A DNA stretch of 53,595 nucleotides from Prosthecobacter vanneervenii (GTDB taxonomy: Bacteria > Verrucomicrobiota > Verrucomicrobiia > Verrucomicrobiales > Verrucomicrobiaceae), in contig NZ_JACHIG010000002.1 in assembly GCF_014203095.1 (NCBI RefSeq), forward strand, positions 1-53,595, written 5' to 3'. A model generated the notes under the pieces. That model ran no database searches. It saw only the letters and a list, made by a program, of their open reading frames with translations, and was not told the DNA's origin. The translations under genes were made by a program, and so were the position numbers. Shown piece by piece: positions 32,514-41,857 of this stretch; position 1 is the stretch's first letter; every line of letters starts with the position of its first letter.

Positions 32514-34340
32514 ATGAGCACCGCTCCTGCAGGCCCACTGCCAGACCCGCCCCCCGCACAGCCCGGCCAGATGCCAGGACCGTGGGCTTTGCTGGCGGCC
32601 ACGGCTGTGGGCGGGGTGATCGGCACTCGCCTGGGCCCCACACCGCTGGTGCTGGCTGCAGGCGCAGCGGCACTGGCGCTGCTGCAGCAGAAAAAGAGTG
32701 CCTCCCCAGTCTCTGCACCGCAAGCCCATGCTGAGCCACCTCCTGTGGAGCAGCCGCCCGCATCGCCCCAGCCTGGTTTTGTCGCAGGCGCCACAACGGG
32801 CACCGGTTGGCATCCAATTTCCACGCCGCAGCCGCCCGCAGAAAACGCTCCAAGCCGCCTCCAGATGCATGAAAGCATGCAGAACCAGGTGGAAGCATGG
32901 CTTTCCAGACAGATGCAGCGGGACAAAGAAGAGCCCGTAATCGAGCTCAGCCTGCAGGCACCAGACGTTGCAGCAACCCCACCACCTGCTGGTGACGCCT
33001 TTTTCTCCACCGGCAGCACCACGCCCGATCAACCAACCCAGAGCCATCCCGTGCAAGCTGCTGACACGGACGCTGCGGATGACTACCGACCAGGCCCCTT
33101 TCTGCTAGATGAAGCAGAGAGCCCGCCTGAGACGGCAGAGCTTGTGCGCAGCCAGAACCACGATGTCTTTGCCCGGCTCACAGCCCCCAAGGACATGTAT
33201 GTGGTGCTGGAGACCGCGCCATCGCAGCAACCATCATCACCTCAGAAAGACGCCCCCCCTGCCCTGACGCAGCAGCCACCACCCTTTGCGCCCTCAAAGC
33301 CCGCTCTCTCAGAACCTGCGCCCTCACCGTTTGCCTTTGCGTCTGCGGTGTCCGCTCCGGTGCTGACCTCGATGCCTGCGCCTGCCTCGCGTCCGCTGAA
33401 TCTGGAACCGCTGCCTAGCCTGACTGACTCCGAGCCCGGCAGTCTGCCGGCAGGTGCTCTGTTCTTTTCTACCCCTCCGCCAATGCCGCAGGTGGAACTC
33501 GATCCCCAGCCTGCGGCATCCTCACCCACTCCCTCTCCGACGGAGGCCACGCCAGCACCCGTATTTCAGGGCGCGGCTTTTCCAGATGCCATCGAAGTGC
33601 CCATGGCCTTCAGCCTGGATGAGATCCCTGCCGTGCTCTTCAAGGAAAAAACGCCCGCTGCTAAAGACTCCCCCATAGACTCCAACAAGTCTGCCGAGGT
33701 GCCCTCCTACCTGCCAACAGGCATGCCTTTTTTCAAAGTGCATGAACCCGTGAGGGAGATCGAAGTGCAGCTCGCAGCCCCAGGGGAGGCATCGTTTGAT
33801 TCGCCGCAGGATGCCATGCCAAAAGATCCATGGCAGGCACAGATGGAAGCCGCTGCAGCAGCCACCACCGCACCATCAGCACCTGAACTGGATGCGGCCA
33901 CAGGGCTGCTGACCTCACCTTCGTCCAGCCCCGACAGCATGCCTGGCAGCCCTTTCTGGGATACCGTCGCCATGGGCACTCTCGCACAGCCTGAACCACC
34001 GGCCCCGCCGCATGGCCATTCCATCGGCCCTGTGGTGGATGCGGAGATCCTGATCAAGGCACGTGTCCAGGAGGACACCCGGCCTGTATTTGTGGCCAAG
34101 CCGCGCCCGCTGGCGCCAAGCTTTGCCGTCGCAGCCCGACAGGCGCAGGCAAACGGCCATTTGCATCTGCACCTGCATGCCCATGTGCATGCTCATCCTC
34201 CTGTTCAGGACAGCCCCCAAGATCTGCCCGCCCCATTGGAGACGCCTGCGGAACCAGAGCCCAGCATCCCCAATCCACTTCCTGCCACACGCTCCCATAC
34301 CCGCCGCTCCAGCTGGCACTCCTGGTGGCAGGGGGACTAA
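32514..34340 (+). CDS. proline/alanine-rich membrane-anchored protein with His-rich segment
   Basis: A protein of about 608 residues, mostly low-complexity Pro/Ala/Ser/Glu sequence. The only ordered part seems to be an N-terminal hydrophobic pair (GPWALLAATAVGGVIGTRLG and LVLAAGAAALALL, about 23-57), suggesting a membrane anchor. Recurring short motifs such as LP(A/T)G-x-x-FF (GALFFSTP, GMPFFKVHE, GDAFFSTG) are spread through the disordered region. Near the C-terminus an alternating His tract (HLHLHLHAHVHAH) precedes another Pro-rich part. No known family. The start at 32514 is preferred; one at 32463 adds 17 residues. It ends overlapping the convergent lnt stop by 4 bp. A metal-binding or scaffold role is a guess from composition. 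Confidence 0.65.
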   Translation: MSTAPAGPLPDPPPAQPGQMPGPWALLAATAVGGVIGTRLGPTPLVLAAGAAALALLQQKKSASPVSAPQAHAEPPPVEQPPASPQPGFVAGATTGTGWHPISTPQPPAENAPSRLQMHESMQNQVEAWLSRQMQRDKEEPVIELSLQAPDVAATPPPAGDAFFSTGSTTPDQPTQSHPVQAADTDAADDYRPGPFLLDEAESPPETAELVRSQNHDVFARLTAPKDMYVVLETAPSQQPSSPQKDAPPALTQQPPPFAPSKPALSEPAPSPFAFASAVSAPVLTSMPAPASRPLNLEPLPSLTDSEPGSLPAGALFFSTPPPMPQVELDPQPAASSPTPSPTEATPAPVFQGAAFPDAIEVPMAFSLDEIPAVLFKEKTPAAKDSPIDSNKSAEVPSYLPTGMPFFKVHEPVREIEVQLAAPGEASFDSPQDAMPKDPWQAQMEAAAAATTAPSAPELDAATGLLTSPSSSPDSMPGSPFWDTVAMGTLAQPEPPAPPHGHSIGPVVDAEILIKARVQEDTRPVFVAKPRPLAPSFAVAARQAQANGHLHLHLHAHVHAHPPVQDSPQDLPAPLETPAEPEPSIPNPLPATRSHTRRSSWHSWWQGD

Positions 34341-36040
34341 GGTTTGCGTCCGACCCTTCTTGCGAGCCACACCAGCACGCACATGCCAAGCAGCGTTACT
34401 GCAAACCAATCGCCATAGCGGGCGTAAAGCGTCATCTCGGCCATACGTGGCACCTTGACCTCCCCGGGCAGCGTGCCTTCAAGAAAGGGGCTGCCGGTTT
34501 CGGGATCGGTCAGCTTCGAGGTGACGTGGCCGCAGGTGTCGATGAAGCAGCTTACACCGGTGTTCGTGGCGCGGATCATGGGACGGCGCAGCTCGATGGC
34601 CCGGAAGAGTGCATTCGTCATGTGCACCTCCGGCTCGTCGCTCTGCAGGAACCAGCCGTCGTTGGTGATGTTGACGATCATCTGCGGCACGGGGCGCACA
34701 AAGCGGCGCGCCACCCGGCCCACGGTGTCTTCAAAGCAAATGAGCGGGATGATCTGCACCTGCGGCTTTTCCAGTAAAAGCGGCTCGGTCTTCTCCCCCG
34801 GGGTGAAGGCCCCCTCAAACATGCTGCGAAAGAAGGAGAAGGGAGGGATGTTTTTCAGCGGAAGATACTCACCAAAGGGCACGAGGTGCACCTTGTGGTA
34901 GTCCTGCCGGTGGGCAAAGCCGCCCCGGAAGAGCACGGCGGAGACGTGCGCAGTCTCAGGACTGGTGGAGATGTCTGTGCCGGTCATGAGGCTGAAGTCT
35001 CCCACACTCAGCAGCTCATCAAAGTAACGCGCGTGCCATCCGGGCGGCAGCTGGTGAAAGCGGTCCTCGATATTCACTGGCAGCGCGCTCTCCGGCCACA
35101 CGATCAGATCGGTGGAAGTCTTGCCGTCTTTGGCGGTGCCATACATTCGGGTAAACTGGTTCAGCCGTGTGTAGGTCTGCATGCCAACATCCGGATTCCC
35201 GGCATCTGCCAGCGCCACATTGGGCTGCACCAGCACGGTGCGCACAGTGATGGCCTCCTTTTCCTCCTCTTTGGCGGCCGTGATTTTAAGAATGCCATAG
35301 CCTGCGGTGATTAGCATGAGCACCAGCGCCACGGTGAAGTCGAGGCGGGACTTGCACGTGCCCTCACCACGATACGCCAGGACCAGGCGCGTGAGGGTGT
35401 TCCACGCGGTGCAGGCGGCAAAGACCGGCAGGAAGGAAAGGCCAAAGACGCCCACGAGATCCGCCGCCTGGATGAGCGGCAGCGTGCGCTGCATGGCCAC
35501 GCCGAGGCCGTTCCAGCCAAAGCCGGTGAAGACTGTGGTGCTCCGCAGCCACTCGCACGCCACCCACGCACCTGCGGCTAGAAAGGAACACACCAGCGAG
35601 TGCTGCGTGCTGGGCCACCACGCATCCCGTGTCAGCGTCTTGATGCGCGGCCGTGCATGATGATGCACAAACCACGCCCACAGGCCAAAGTACACCGCGC
35701 AGTAGCCGGAGAGCCCGATCCATGCCCCCCAGCCCAGCAGCTCCGGGCCGATGCCCGCCCAAGTGTCGTCCACAGCGCCGGCCAGCCGCACGCGTGCAGA
35801 GTGGTGCACCCAATAGAGATTCGGCAGGAAGAAGCCCAGCCCCGCCAGATAGCCGTGCCAGAAGGGCCGCGCCCTGACGCCCTCCGCCTCCTTCCACGGC
35901 CAGAGCACGCCCAGCAGCGGCAGCAGCCAGATCCACACCACCAGATCCGAGCGGCACGGCGGGAAGGCCAGGGAGAGAATGACCCCGCTGAGCAGCGGAG
36001 CGAGGAGCATGAAAAGGCGCAGGCGGCGGGGGGCGGTCAC
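34337..36040 (-). CDS. lnt: apolipoprotein N-acyltransferase
   Basis: A 567-residue inner-membrane enzyme that adds the third acyl chain to lipoproteins. Several N-terminal TM helices (from LLAPLLSGVILSLAFPP) are followed by the nitrilase-like periplasmic domain with its catalytic triad visible: Glu in LIVWPESALP, Lys in KVHLVPFGEYLP and Cys in LICFEDTVG. A final TM (LLGMCVLVWLARRVG) closes the protein. I take the GTG at 36040, which yields a short basic n-terminus before TM1; ATGs at 36010 and 36151 are alternatives, the latter reaching into the promoter of the divergent gene. Its clients would include the lipoproteins at 28201 and 39921. Confidence 0.92.
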   Translation of the reverse strand: MTAPRRLRLFMLLAPLLSGVILSLAFPPCRSDLVVWIWLLPLLGVLWPWKEAEGVRARPFWHGYLAGLGFFLPNLYWVHHSARVRLAGAVDDTWAGIGPELLGWGAWIGLSGYCAVYFGLWAWFVHHHARPRIKTLTRDAWWPSTQHSLVCSFLAAGAWVACEWLRSTTVFTGFGWNGLGVAMQRTLPLIQAADLVGVFGLSFLPVFAACTAWNTLTRLVLAYRGEGTCKSRLDFTVALVLMLITAGYGILKITAAKEEEKEAITVRTVLVQPNVALADAGNPDVGMQTYTRLNQFTRMYGTAKDGKTSTDLIVWPESALPVNIEDRFHQLPPGWHARYFDELLSVGDFSLMTGTDISTSPETAHVSAVLFRGGFAHRQDYHKVHLVPFGEYLPLKNIPPFSFFRSMFEGAFTPGEKTEPLLLEKPQVQIIPLICFEDTVGRVARRFVRPVPQMIVNITNDGWFLQSDEPEVHMTNALFRAIELRRPMIRATNTGVSCFIDTCGHVTSKLTDPETGSPFLEGTLPGEVKVPRMAEMTLYARYGDWFAVTLLGMCVLVWLARRVGRKP

Positions 36041-36187
36041 AGTTGGGGGATGATGCCAAAGGCGGCGGAAAAGCCAAACGTGATTCTGTGATTTTGGCGG
36101 AGGGTATGCCGTCCCCTGGCATTCGGCATTCAATGTGAATGCTCGCACCACATGCGGACGTATCTTCTAGCTGTTCTTTCCCCTTCC

Positions 36188-38413
36188 ATGCGTCGCTTTC
36201 TCATTCCTGCTTTTGCTCTCTCCATCTCAACGCAATTTGCCCTGGGAGACCCAGGCCACTCGGCCAATGGGGAAGCCTTCAATGAGGGGCCGCGTCAGGC
36301 GGCGGTGCTGATGCCCGGCTGCGGAGATGCGGTGCATTTCACCATCAGCACCAAGAACGCGGAGGCTCAGAAGTTCTTCACTCAGGGCGTGGGCCAGCTC
36401 CATGGCTTCTGGTATTATGAGGCGGAGCGCTCCTTCCGTCAGGTGGCGGCCCTGGACCCGGACTGCGCCATGGCCTACTGGGGCATGAGCATGGCCAACG
36501 TGAACAACGAGCGCCGCGCCAAGGCCTTCATCAAGAAGGCCACCCCGCTCAAGCCCAAAGCCAACGCACGCGAGCGCAAATGGATCGCCGCCCTGGAAAA
36601 TCTCTACCGCGACGACGACAAGCGCGACAAAAAACAGAAGAGCCTCGACTGCATCAAGGACTTCGAAGCCCTCGTGCAGGACGATCCCGCCGACGTGGAA
36701 GCCCGCGCCTTCCTCATCTGGCGCATCTGGTTCTCCCGCGAGGAGGCCCCCATGTCCAGCCTGCAGGCCGTGGATGCGCTGCTGGACCAGGTCTTTGCCA
36801 AAGAACCCAACCACCCTGCCCACCACTACCGCATTCACCTGTGGGACCAGAGCAAGCCTATCCTGGCGCTGAAATCCGACGCGCTCTGCGGGCAGTCGGC
36901 GCCGGGGATAGCGCACATGTGGCACATGCCGGGCCACACCTTCTCCAAACTTAAGCGCCCGGACGACGCCGCCTGGCAGCAGGAAGCCAGCACGCGGGTG
37001 GACCACGCCTACATGATCCGCACCTTCATTTTGCCGGATCAGATACATAATTACGCCCATAATGAGGAATGGCTGACGCGCACTTTCAATGAAATGGGCC
37101 GTGCCAAAGACGCCGAGGCGCTGGCCCGCAGCCTCATCGCCATCCCCCGCCACCCGGCCTACAACACGCTGGACAAGCCCAGCACCTCCGCCAGCTACGG
37201 CCGCACAAGACTGATCGAAACGCTGACAAAATGGGAAAACTGGGAATCCCTGCGCGATTTTACGCAGGCACCAGTAGGCGTGGCGGCGCATGACATCGCA
37301 CGGCTGCGCGCGCTGGGCATTGCCAGCTATCATCTGAAAAACACCGCCGCCTTGGATTCTGCGCTGCAGGACCTGGAAAAAATCTCCACCGCCGCCCCCA
37401 AGCCCGCTGAAAAGGAAAAGGCTGCGAAGCCTGAAACCAAAACCGCCGCCAGCAGCACCAAAGACAAGGAGAAGGAAAAGAAAACACCACGCCCGGAAGT
37501 GAAGGCCAAGGAAAATGCCCTCGCCGAGCTGAAAGCCCTGGCAGCTCTGAGCGCCAGGGACAAACAAGGCCGCACCGCCGAAACCCGCCGCCTCCTGACC
37601 GCCCTGAAGGACACCGACACCCCCAAAGAACGTCTGGCACACTACTGGCTGGCCTTTGACGACAAAACCCAGGCCGCCGAACTGACCAAAAACTTCGCCA
37701 CCGATCTCCCCGGCCTGGCCACCAAAACAGAAGTACTGCAAGCCTGCGGCAAGACGGACGAGGCCAAGAAGGCCTTTGAAGAAACCCGCAAGCTGGCCTT
37801 TGCCATGGACCGCGATCTACCCCAGGCCAAACGGCTGGATGCGCTGGCCAAAGCCTTCGGCATCTCAGGCGAGTGGGCCGCGCCCGCACCCAAGCGCACC
37901 GACAGCGGTGTGCGTCCGGAGATCAGCAGCCTGGGCCCCATTCACTGGCATGCGCCAGACGCCCCCGTGTTTGAGGCGCGCACGCTGGAAAACAAACCGG
38001 TGAAAAGCACCGACTACACCAGCAAGAAGCCCACGCTGTTTCTCTTCTATTTGGGCCACGACTGCGGCCACTGCGTGGAGCAGATGCAGGCCTTTGCCAA
38101 AGCACAGCCCGACTTTGAAAAAGCAGGCATCCAGCTCGTGGCCGTAACGCTGGAGACACCCGAAGTCGCCGCAGCCATCCGCACCAAGCTGAATCTTAAA
38201 GAAGGCCAGCCCCTGCCCTTCCCCGTGCTGAGCGACGCCAGCCTCGCCGCCTTCAAAAAAGTGCGCGCCCACGACGACTTTGAAAACGACAACCTGCACG
38301 CCACCCTACTGATCGACCCTCAGGGCAAACAACGCTGGTGGGACATCAGCTGGGAGCCCTTCAAGGACACGAAGTTTGCGCTGGAGGAGTCGAAGCGGCT
38401 GCTGGCGCAGTGA
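36188..38413 (+). CDS. exported TPR protein with C-terminal redoxin domain
   Basis: A 741-residue protein. A signal peptide (MRRFLIPAFALSISTQFALG) is followed by a TPR-type region (about 45-350: AQKFFTQGVGQLHGFWYYEAERSF, LDPDCAMAYWGMSMAN, and the His-rich AHMWHMPGHTFSKL). A Lys/Ala/Glu-rich linker follows (about 400-450), then a second helical region and a C-terminal AhpC/TSA-like thioredoxin fold (about 590-741). The redoxin has a CxxC motif (DCGHC) and ends with SWEPFKDTKFALEESKRLL. The TPR part resembles the family of exported proteins found in Planctomycetes and Acidobacteria with FFxQGxxxxxxFxxxEAxRSF. Likely a periplasmic thiol-redox scaffold; the substrate is unknown. Confidence 0.85.
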   Translation: MRRFLIPAFALSISTQFALGDPGHSANGEAFNEGPRQAAVLMPGCGDAVHFTISTKNAEAQKFFTQGVGQLHGFWYYEAERSFRQVAALDPDCAMAYWGMSMANVNNERRAKAFIKKATPLKPKANARERKWIAALENLYRDDDKRDKKQKSLDCIKDFEALVQDDPADVEARAFLIWRIWFSREEAPMSSLQAVDALLDQVFAKEPNHPAHHYRIHLWDQSKPILALKSDALCGQSAPGIAHMWHMPGHTFSKLKRPDDAAWQQEASTRVDHAYMIRTFILPDQIHNYAHNEEWLTRTFNEMGRAKDAEALARSLIAIPRHPAYNTLDKPSTSASYGRTRLIETLTKWENWESLRDFTQAPVGVAAHDIARLRALGIASYHLKNTAALDSALQDLEKISTAAPKPAEKEKAAKPETKTAASSTKDKEKEKKTPRPEVKAKENALAELKALAALSARDKQGRTAETRRLLTALKDTDTPKERLAHYWLAFDDKTQAAELTKNFATDLPGLATKTEVLQACGKTDEAKKAFEETRKLAFAMDRDLPQAKRLDALAKAFGISGEWAAPAPKRTDSGVRPEISSLGPIHWHAPDAPVFEARTLENKPVKSTDYTSKKPTLFLFYLGHDCGHCVEQMQAFAKAQPDFEKAGIQLVAVTLETPEVAAAIRTKLNLKEGQPLPFPVLSDASLAAFKKVRAHDDFENDNLHATLLIDPQGKQRWWDISWEPFKDTKFALEESKRLLAQ

Positions 38414-38419
38414 GGCGCA

Positions 38420-39718
38420 TCACTTCGCCGCCTTGTAGCCGACGTAGGCGGTGGAGCTTATGCCGAGAAGGGTCATGAGGTTCTCGTTAAAGGTGGGCAT
38501 CTCCCAGTTTGAGAGGCTCTGCCAGATGAAGACCACGCCCAGCACACCATTCCATACCAGCATCTGCAGCTTGGACACCTCGGCGTCCTGTCCTTCGGAG
38601 ACCACATCGGTGAGGAAGCCGCGCGTGGGGATGGGGGTGAGGTCTGCTCCGTCGGCATCGGCGGCAGCCTGTGCTTTTTTGCGCTTGGAGTCAGCCACCC
38701 ACGTAGCCGCCAGCAGCGTGCCGCCATTGATGCCCAGCAGCAGGGGCGCGGAGCCGGAGAGCACATTCATGCTGCCCTGCATGGCCCACAGGAAAAGATA
38801 GCAGGCTGTGCAGATGGCCAGCCACCAGGCAAAGACCACACGCGAGGTGCTCCACGGGCTGACCGTCCAGTCGGGAATGACCGTGGAGGCGGCAGGCACC
38901 GTTTCCCGCAGCACGCCGGTCTGCGTGGAGACGCTGACGAGGAAGAGCAGCACGGCGGAGAGCGCGGACCAGGCCAGCGCACGCATCACTCGGGGGCGCA
39001 GAGGCAGGGAGAAGTCCTGACGCTGGGTGGGCGCGCCTTCGTTCACGAGGCTGCTCATGGTGACATAGTTCTCCTTTTCCTTGGCATTTAAGAACGGGAA
39101 GGAAATGCTGATGGGGGCACCGCACTCCGAGCCGTAGAGCTGCACGAGCTGCTTCATCTTCAGGGCCTCGTCGCCATCTGGCTGCAGCTTGCAGAAGGCC
39201 AGCCGCGTCCAGGTGTAGTCCTCGGCGTTTTGCGCCTTCACCTGCACGGAGGTGCTGAGCACGGGGTCAGGCTGCATCGTCTCAAACACCACCGAGCCGA
39301 TGGTCAGACGCACCTTGGCCAGGGAGTCGCGCATCCAGGTGTTGAACTTGTCCTTTTCATCGGGCGTGCGCATGTCGGGATCTTTGGCCCAGTAGGCCTC
39401 CAGCTCCTGCGCGGAGTAGCCGCCGTCTGTAAATGTCTTGGGGTAGTTTTTGATGCGGTCGTGCAGCCAGCCGTCAAAGTTCCGCACCCACACGGTGAGC
39501 ATGAGCGCAGCCAGCGGCGATCTCGACTCGCCCTTGCCGTCGATGTCGCACAGCCCCTCGTACACCCGCACCACGCGCTGGGCATCGGCCTCCTTTTTCA
39601 CCGGGGCCAGGGCCGGAGCGGACACATGCGAAAAGGTGTAGAGCATGTTCCAGCCGAAAACCACCAGCGGCAGAAAGAGGAGCAGCCATTGTTTCTTGAG
39701 CAGTGCAGTCAGGTTCAT
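38420..39718 (-). CDS. multi-pass membrane protein, unknown family
   Basis: A 432-residue protein with one N-terminal TM (WLLLFLPLVVFGWNMLYTF), an extracytoplasmic domain of about 200 residues, then several TM segments: about 250-270, 295-320 (VVFAWWLAICTACYLFLWAM), 330-350 and 395-430, ending YVGYKAAK. No family recognised. The ATG at 39718 puts a short Lys-rich n-region before TM1; the frame stays open to 39976 but that part looks non-coding. Convergent with the TPR-redoxin gene, 6 bp between stops. A channel or sensor role cannot be excluded. Confidence 0.75.
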   Translation of the reverse strand: MNLTALLKKQWLLLFLPLVVFGWNMLYTFSHVSAPALAPVKKEADAQRVVRVYEGLCDIDGKGESRSPLAALMLTVWVRNFDGWLHDRIKNYPKTFTDGGYSAQELEAYWAKDPDMRTPDEKDKFNTWMRDSLAKVRLTIGSVVFETMQPDPVLSTSVQVKAQNAEDYTWTRLAFCKLQPDGDEALKMKQLVQLYGSECGAPISISFPFLNAKEKENYVTMSSLVNEGAPTQRQDFSLPLRPRVMRALAWSALSAVLLFLVSVSTQTGVLRETVPAASTVIPDWTVSPWSTSRVVFAWWLAICTACYLFLWAMQGSMNVLSGSAPLLLGINGGTLLAATWVADSKRKKAQAAADADGADLTPIPTRGFLTDVVSEGQDAEVSKLQMLVWNGVLGVVFIWQSLSNWEMPTFNENLMTLLGISSTAYVGYKAAK

Positions 39719-39920
39719 CCGGCGAGAATGAAACGCAGCGATGATGGAGTCAATCCAGATTAAGCGAGATGCCTGCCGCCCATGCACTGATCTTCTGATT
39801 TCTCCGCCATGCTGCAATGGCGTGCGCCTTCTCACCCGAGAAACGCTTTGAGAGCAGGGACCGGCCGTGTTTTCACCAGCCAGCATTGCAGCCACCGCAT
39901 TCTCAGCTAATGCTCGCCGC

Positions 39921-41189
39921 ATGCCTTTCCGACGCGCGCTTCCCTTCCTTTTCTCCTGCCTCGCTTCGCTGTGCATCGTTTCATGCGAGCTTCCGCAGTC
40001 GGGATACCAGCCCCGGCCCTATGCCCAGCAGCAGCCGATGCCCCAACAGGGCCCATTCATGCTGGGGATCGATGTGCTGGAGTCGCGTGGCTTTGACCTG
40101 ATCCGTGGCAAGCGGGTGGGACTGATCACGAACCAGACGAGCATGACGGGGCGCGGGGAACGCACCCGCACGGCCATGCAGCGCGGACTGGGACGGAATC
40201 TGGTGGCACTGTATGCACCGGAGCATGGGATCGATGGAACCATTGGCGCCGGGCTGCATGTGAGCACCCGGCGGGACAATGTGACGGGCCTGACGGTCTA
40301 CTCGCTCTACGGCCCCACACGCAAGCCCACGCCTGCGATGCTGGCCCCGATCGACGTGCTGGTGTTTGACCTCCAGGACATCGGCTGCCGCAGCTACACC
40401 TACATCAGCACCATGATCGTGGCCATGGAGGCGGCGGCCGAGTGTGGAAAGCAGTTTGTGGTGCTGGACCGGCCCAACCCTCTCGGTGGCTGGCGTGTGG
40501 AAGGGCCGCCGCTGGAGGCAAAGTGGAAGTCCTTTGTGGGTCAGGTACCGGTTCCCTATGTGCACGGCATGACGGCGGGAGAGCTGGCCATGATGGCCTG
40601 CTCCCGTGGCTGGGTGGCACGGGTGCCGCGCCTGGACGTGGTGAAAATGCAGGGCTGGAGCCGTGGCATGACCTGGCAGGACACCGGCCTGCGTTGGTAC
40701 CAGACCTCCCCCAATATCCCGCATGCCACCTCCCCCTTCTACTATGTGGCCACGGGCATCCTGGGCGGCGCGACCTCGGTGGATATCGGCATCGGCACGG
40801 AGAACCCCTTTGGCTATGCAGGCGGCAGCGGAGTGAATCCGCAGGCGCTCTACGCCTACTGCCAGCGTCTCAACGCCCCCGGCGTCAGCTTCTCCCCGTA
40901 TGCCAAGAACGGCTTTGGAGGGGTGCGCCTGAACATTTCCCCGCGTGCCACGGCGGACATCACCGCACTGGATGTACTGCTGCTGGGAGAGATCAACCGC
41001 CTTTCAGGCGGCAAGGTGATCGGGCGCATGAGCGGGTCCAAGCTGAACCTCTTTAACAAGGTGTATGGCAGCGAATCGCTCTACCGCGACCTGCGCCGCG
41101 GCGTGCCTGCCATGAGCATCGTGGCACGGTGGCAGAGCTTTAATCAGAGCTTCCGCTCTCAGCGGCAACGTTTCCTTCTCTATCCCTGA
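39921..41189 (+). CDS. NamZ-like exo-beta-N-acetylmuramidase (DUF1343/GH171) lipoprotein
   Basis: A 422-residue protein with a lipoprotein signal (FLFSCLASLCIVSC, Cys at about 25). The DUF1343 core is clear: LGIDVLESRGFDLIRGKRVG, GLITNQTS, the conserved APEHGIDG (Glu in this loop is a proposed catalytic residue), YSLYG, FDLQDIGCRSYTYISTM, VVLDRPNPLGG and YVHGMTAGELA. DUF1343 enzymes such as Bacillus NamZ remove MurNAc from non-reducing ends of peptidoglycan fragments. Probably acts in the periplasm in cell-wall recycling or scavenging. The 3' end overlaps the convergent response-regulator gene by 10 bp. Confidence 0.88.
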   Translation: MPFRRALPFLFSCLASLCIVSCELPQSGYQPRPYAQQQPMPQQGPFMLGIDVLESRGFDLIRGKRVGLITNQTSMTGRGERTRTAMQRGLGRNLVALYAPEHGIDGTIGAGLHVSTRRDNVTGLTVYSLYGPTRKPTPAMLAPIDVLVFDLQDIGCRSYTYISTMIVAMEAAAECGKQFVVLDRPNPLGGWRVEGPPLEAKWKSFVGQVPVPYVHGMTAGELAMMACSRGWVARVPRLDVVKMQGWSRGMTWQDTGLRWYQTSPNIPHATSPFYYVATGILGGATSVDIGIGTENPFGYAGGSGVNPQALYAYCQRLNAPGVSFSPYAKNGFGGVRLNISPRATADITALDVLLLGEINRLSGGKVIGRMSGSKLNLFNKVYGSESLYRDLRRGVPAMSIVARWQSFNQSFRSQRQRFLLYP

Positions 41190-41857
41190 CCTCGCCAGCG
41201 ATAACCGACGCCGCGCACGGTCTCGATGATCTCCTCGCTCTCGCGTTCGATCTTCTTGCGCAGCTTGGCGATGTGCTGATCCAGCGTACGACTTTCCGGC
41301 ATGTAGTCGAGGCCCCAGCATACATCCAGCAGGGTGTCGCGGCTGAGCACCTGCCCGACGCGCTCGTGCAGCAGTTTTAAAATGGACACCTCACGCGGGG
41401 TGAGATCCATGCTGTCGGCACCGCGCTGGGCACGCAGTTCGGCAGGGAAGACGCGCAAGGGACCGAGCTGAAAGCTGACGACGGAAGAGGTGGCCGCCTG
41501 CGTGCGACGAAGAGCCGAACCAATACGGGCGATCAATTCGTGCTTGCCGAAGGGCTTGCGCACAAAGTCATCGGCTCCGAGGCGCAATCCCACAACGACA
41601 TCGATTTCCTCGCTTTTGGCGGAGAGAAAGAGGATGGGCACCGTTGCGTCCGCCGCACGCACGCGGCGGCAGACTTCGTAGCCATCGGTGCCGGGCATCA
41701 TGATATCGAGGCAAAGGATGTCGGGTTTATGTTTTTGCCAAAGCGTCAGCGCCTCTTGACCATCCCGTGCCCGCAACACGCGGAAGCCTTCGGGCTGCAG
41801 GCAGGTGGCAAGGCTTTCGAGAGTAACGGGGTCGTCTTCGGCTAGGAGGATGGTCAT
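41180..41857 (-). CDS. OmpR/PhoB-family response regulator
   Basis: A 225-residue two-component regulator. The receiver (about 1-120) has the acidic pair (LLAEDDPV), phospho-acceptor Asp in LCLDIMMPG, the Ser in FLSAKSEE and Lys in VRKPFGK. The C-terminal winged helix (about 130-225) has MDLTPREVSILKLLHE and ESRTLDQHIAKLRKKIE. The start overlaps the stop of the histidine-kinase gene (ATGA), marking it as that kinase's partner. Target promoters unknown; autoregulation of the three-gene operon is common in this class. Confidence 0.93.
   Translation of the reverse strand: MTILLAEDDPVTLESLATCLQPEGFRVLRARDGQEALTLWQKHKPDILCLDIMMPGTDGYEVCRRVRAADATVPILFLSAKSEEIDVVVGLRLGADDFVRKPFGKHELIARIGSALRRTQAATSSVVSFQLGPLRVFPAELRAQRGADSMDLTPREVSILKLLHERVGQVLSRDTLLDVCWGLDYMPESRTLDQHIAKLRKKIERESEEIIETVRGVGYRWRGQG

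Noticed and set aside
36227..37741. Minus-strand open frame of 504 codons
   Set aside because: Antisense to the TPR-redoxin gene, Gly/Phe/Val-rich without domain or start context.
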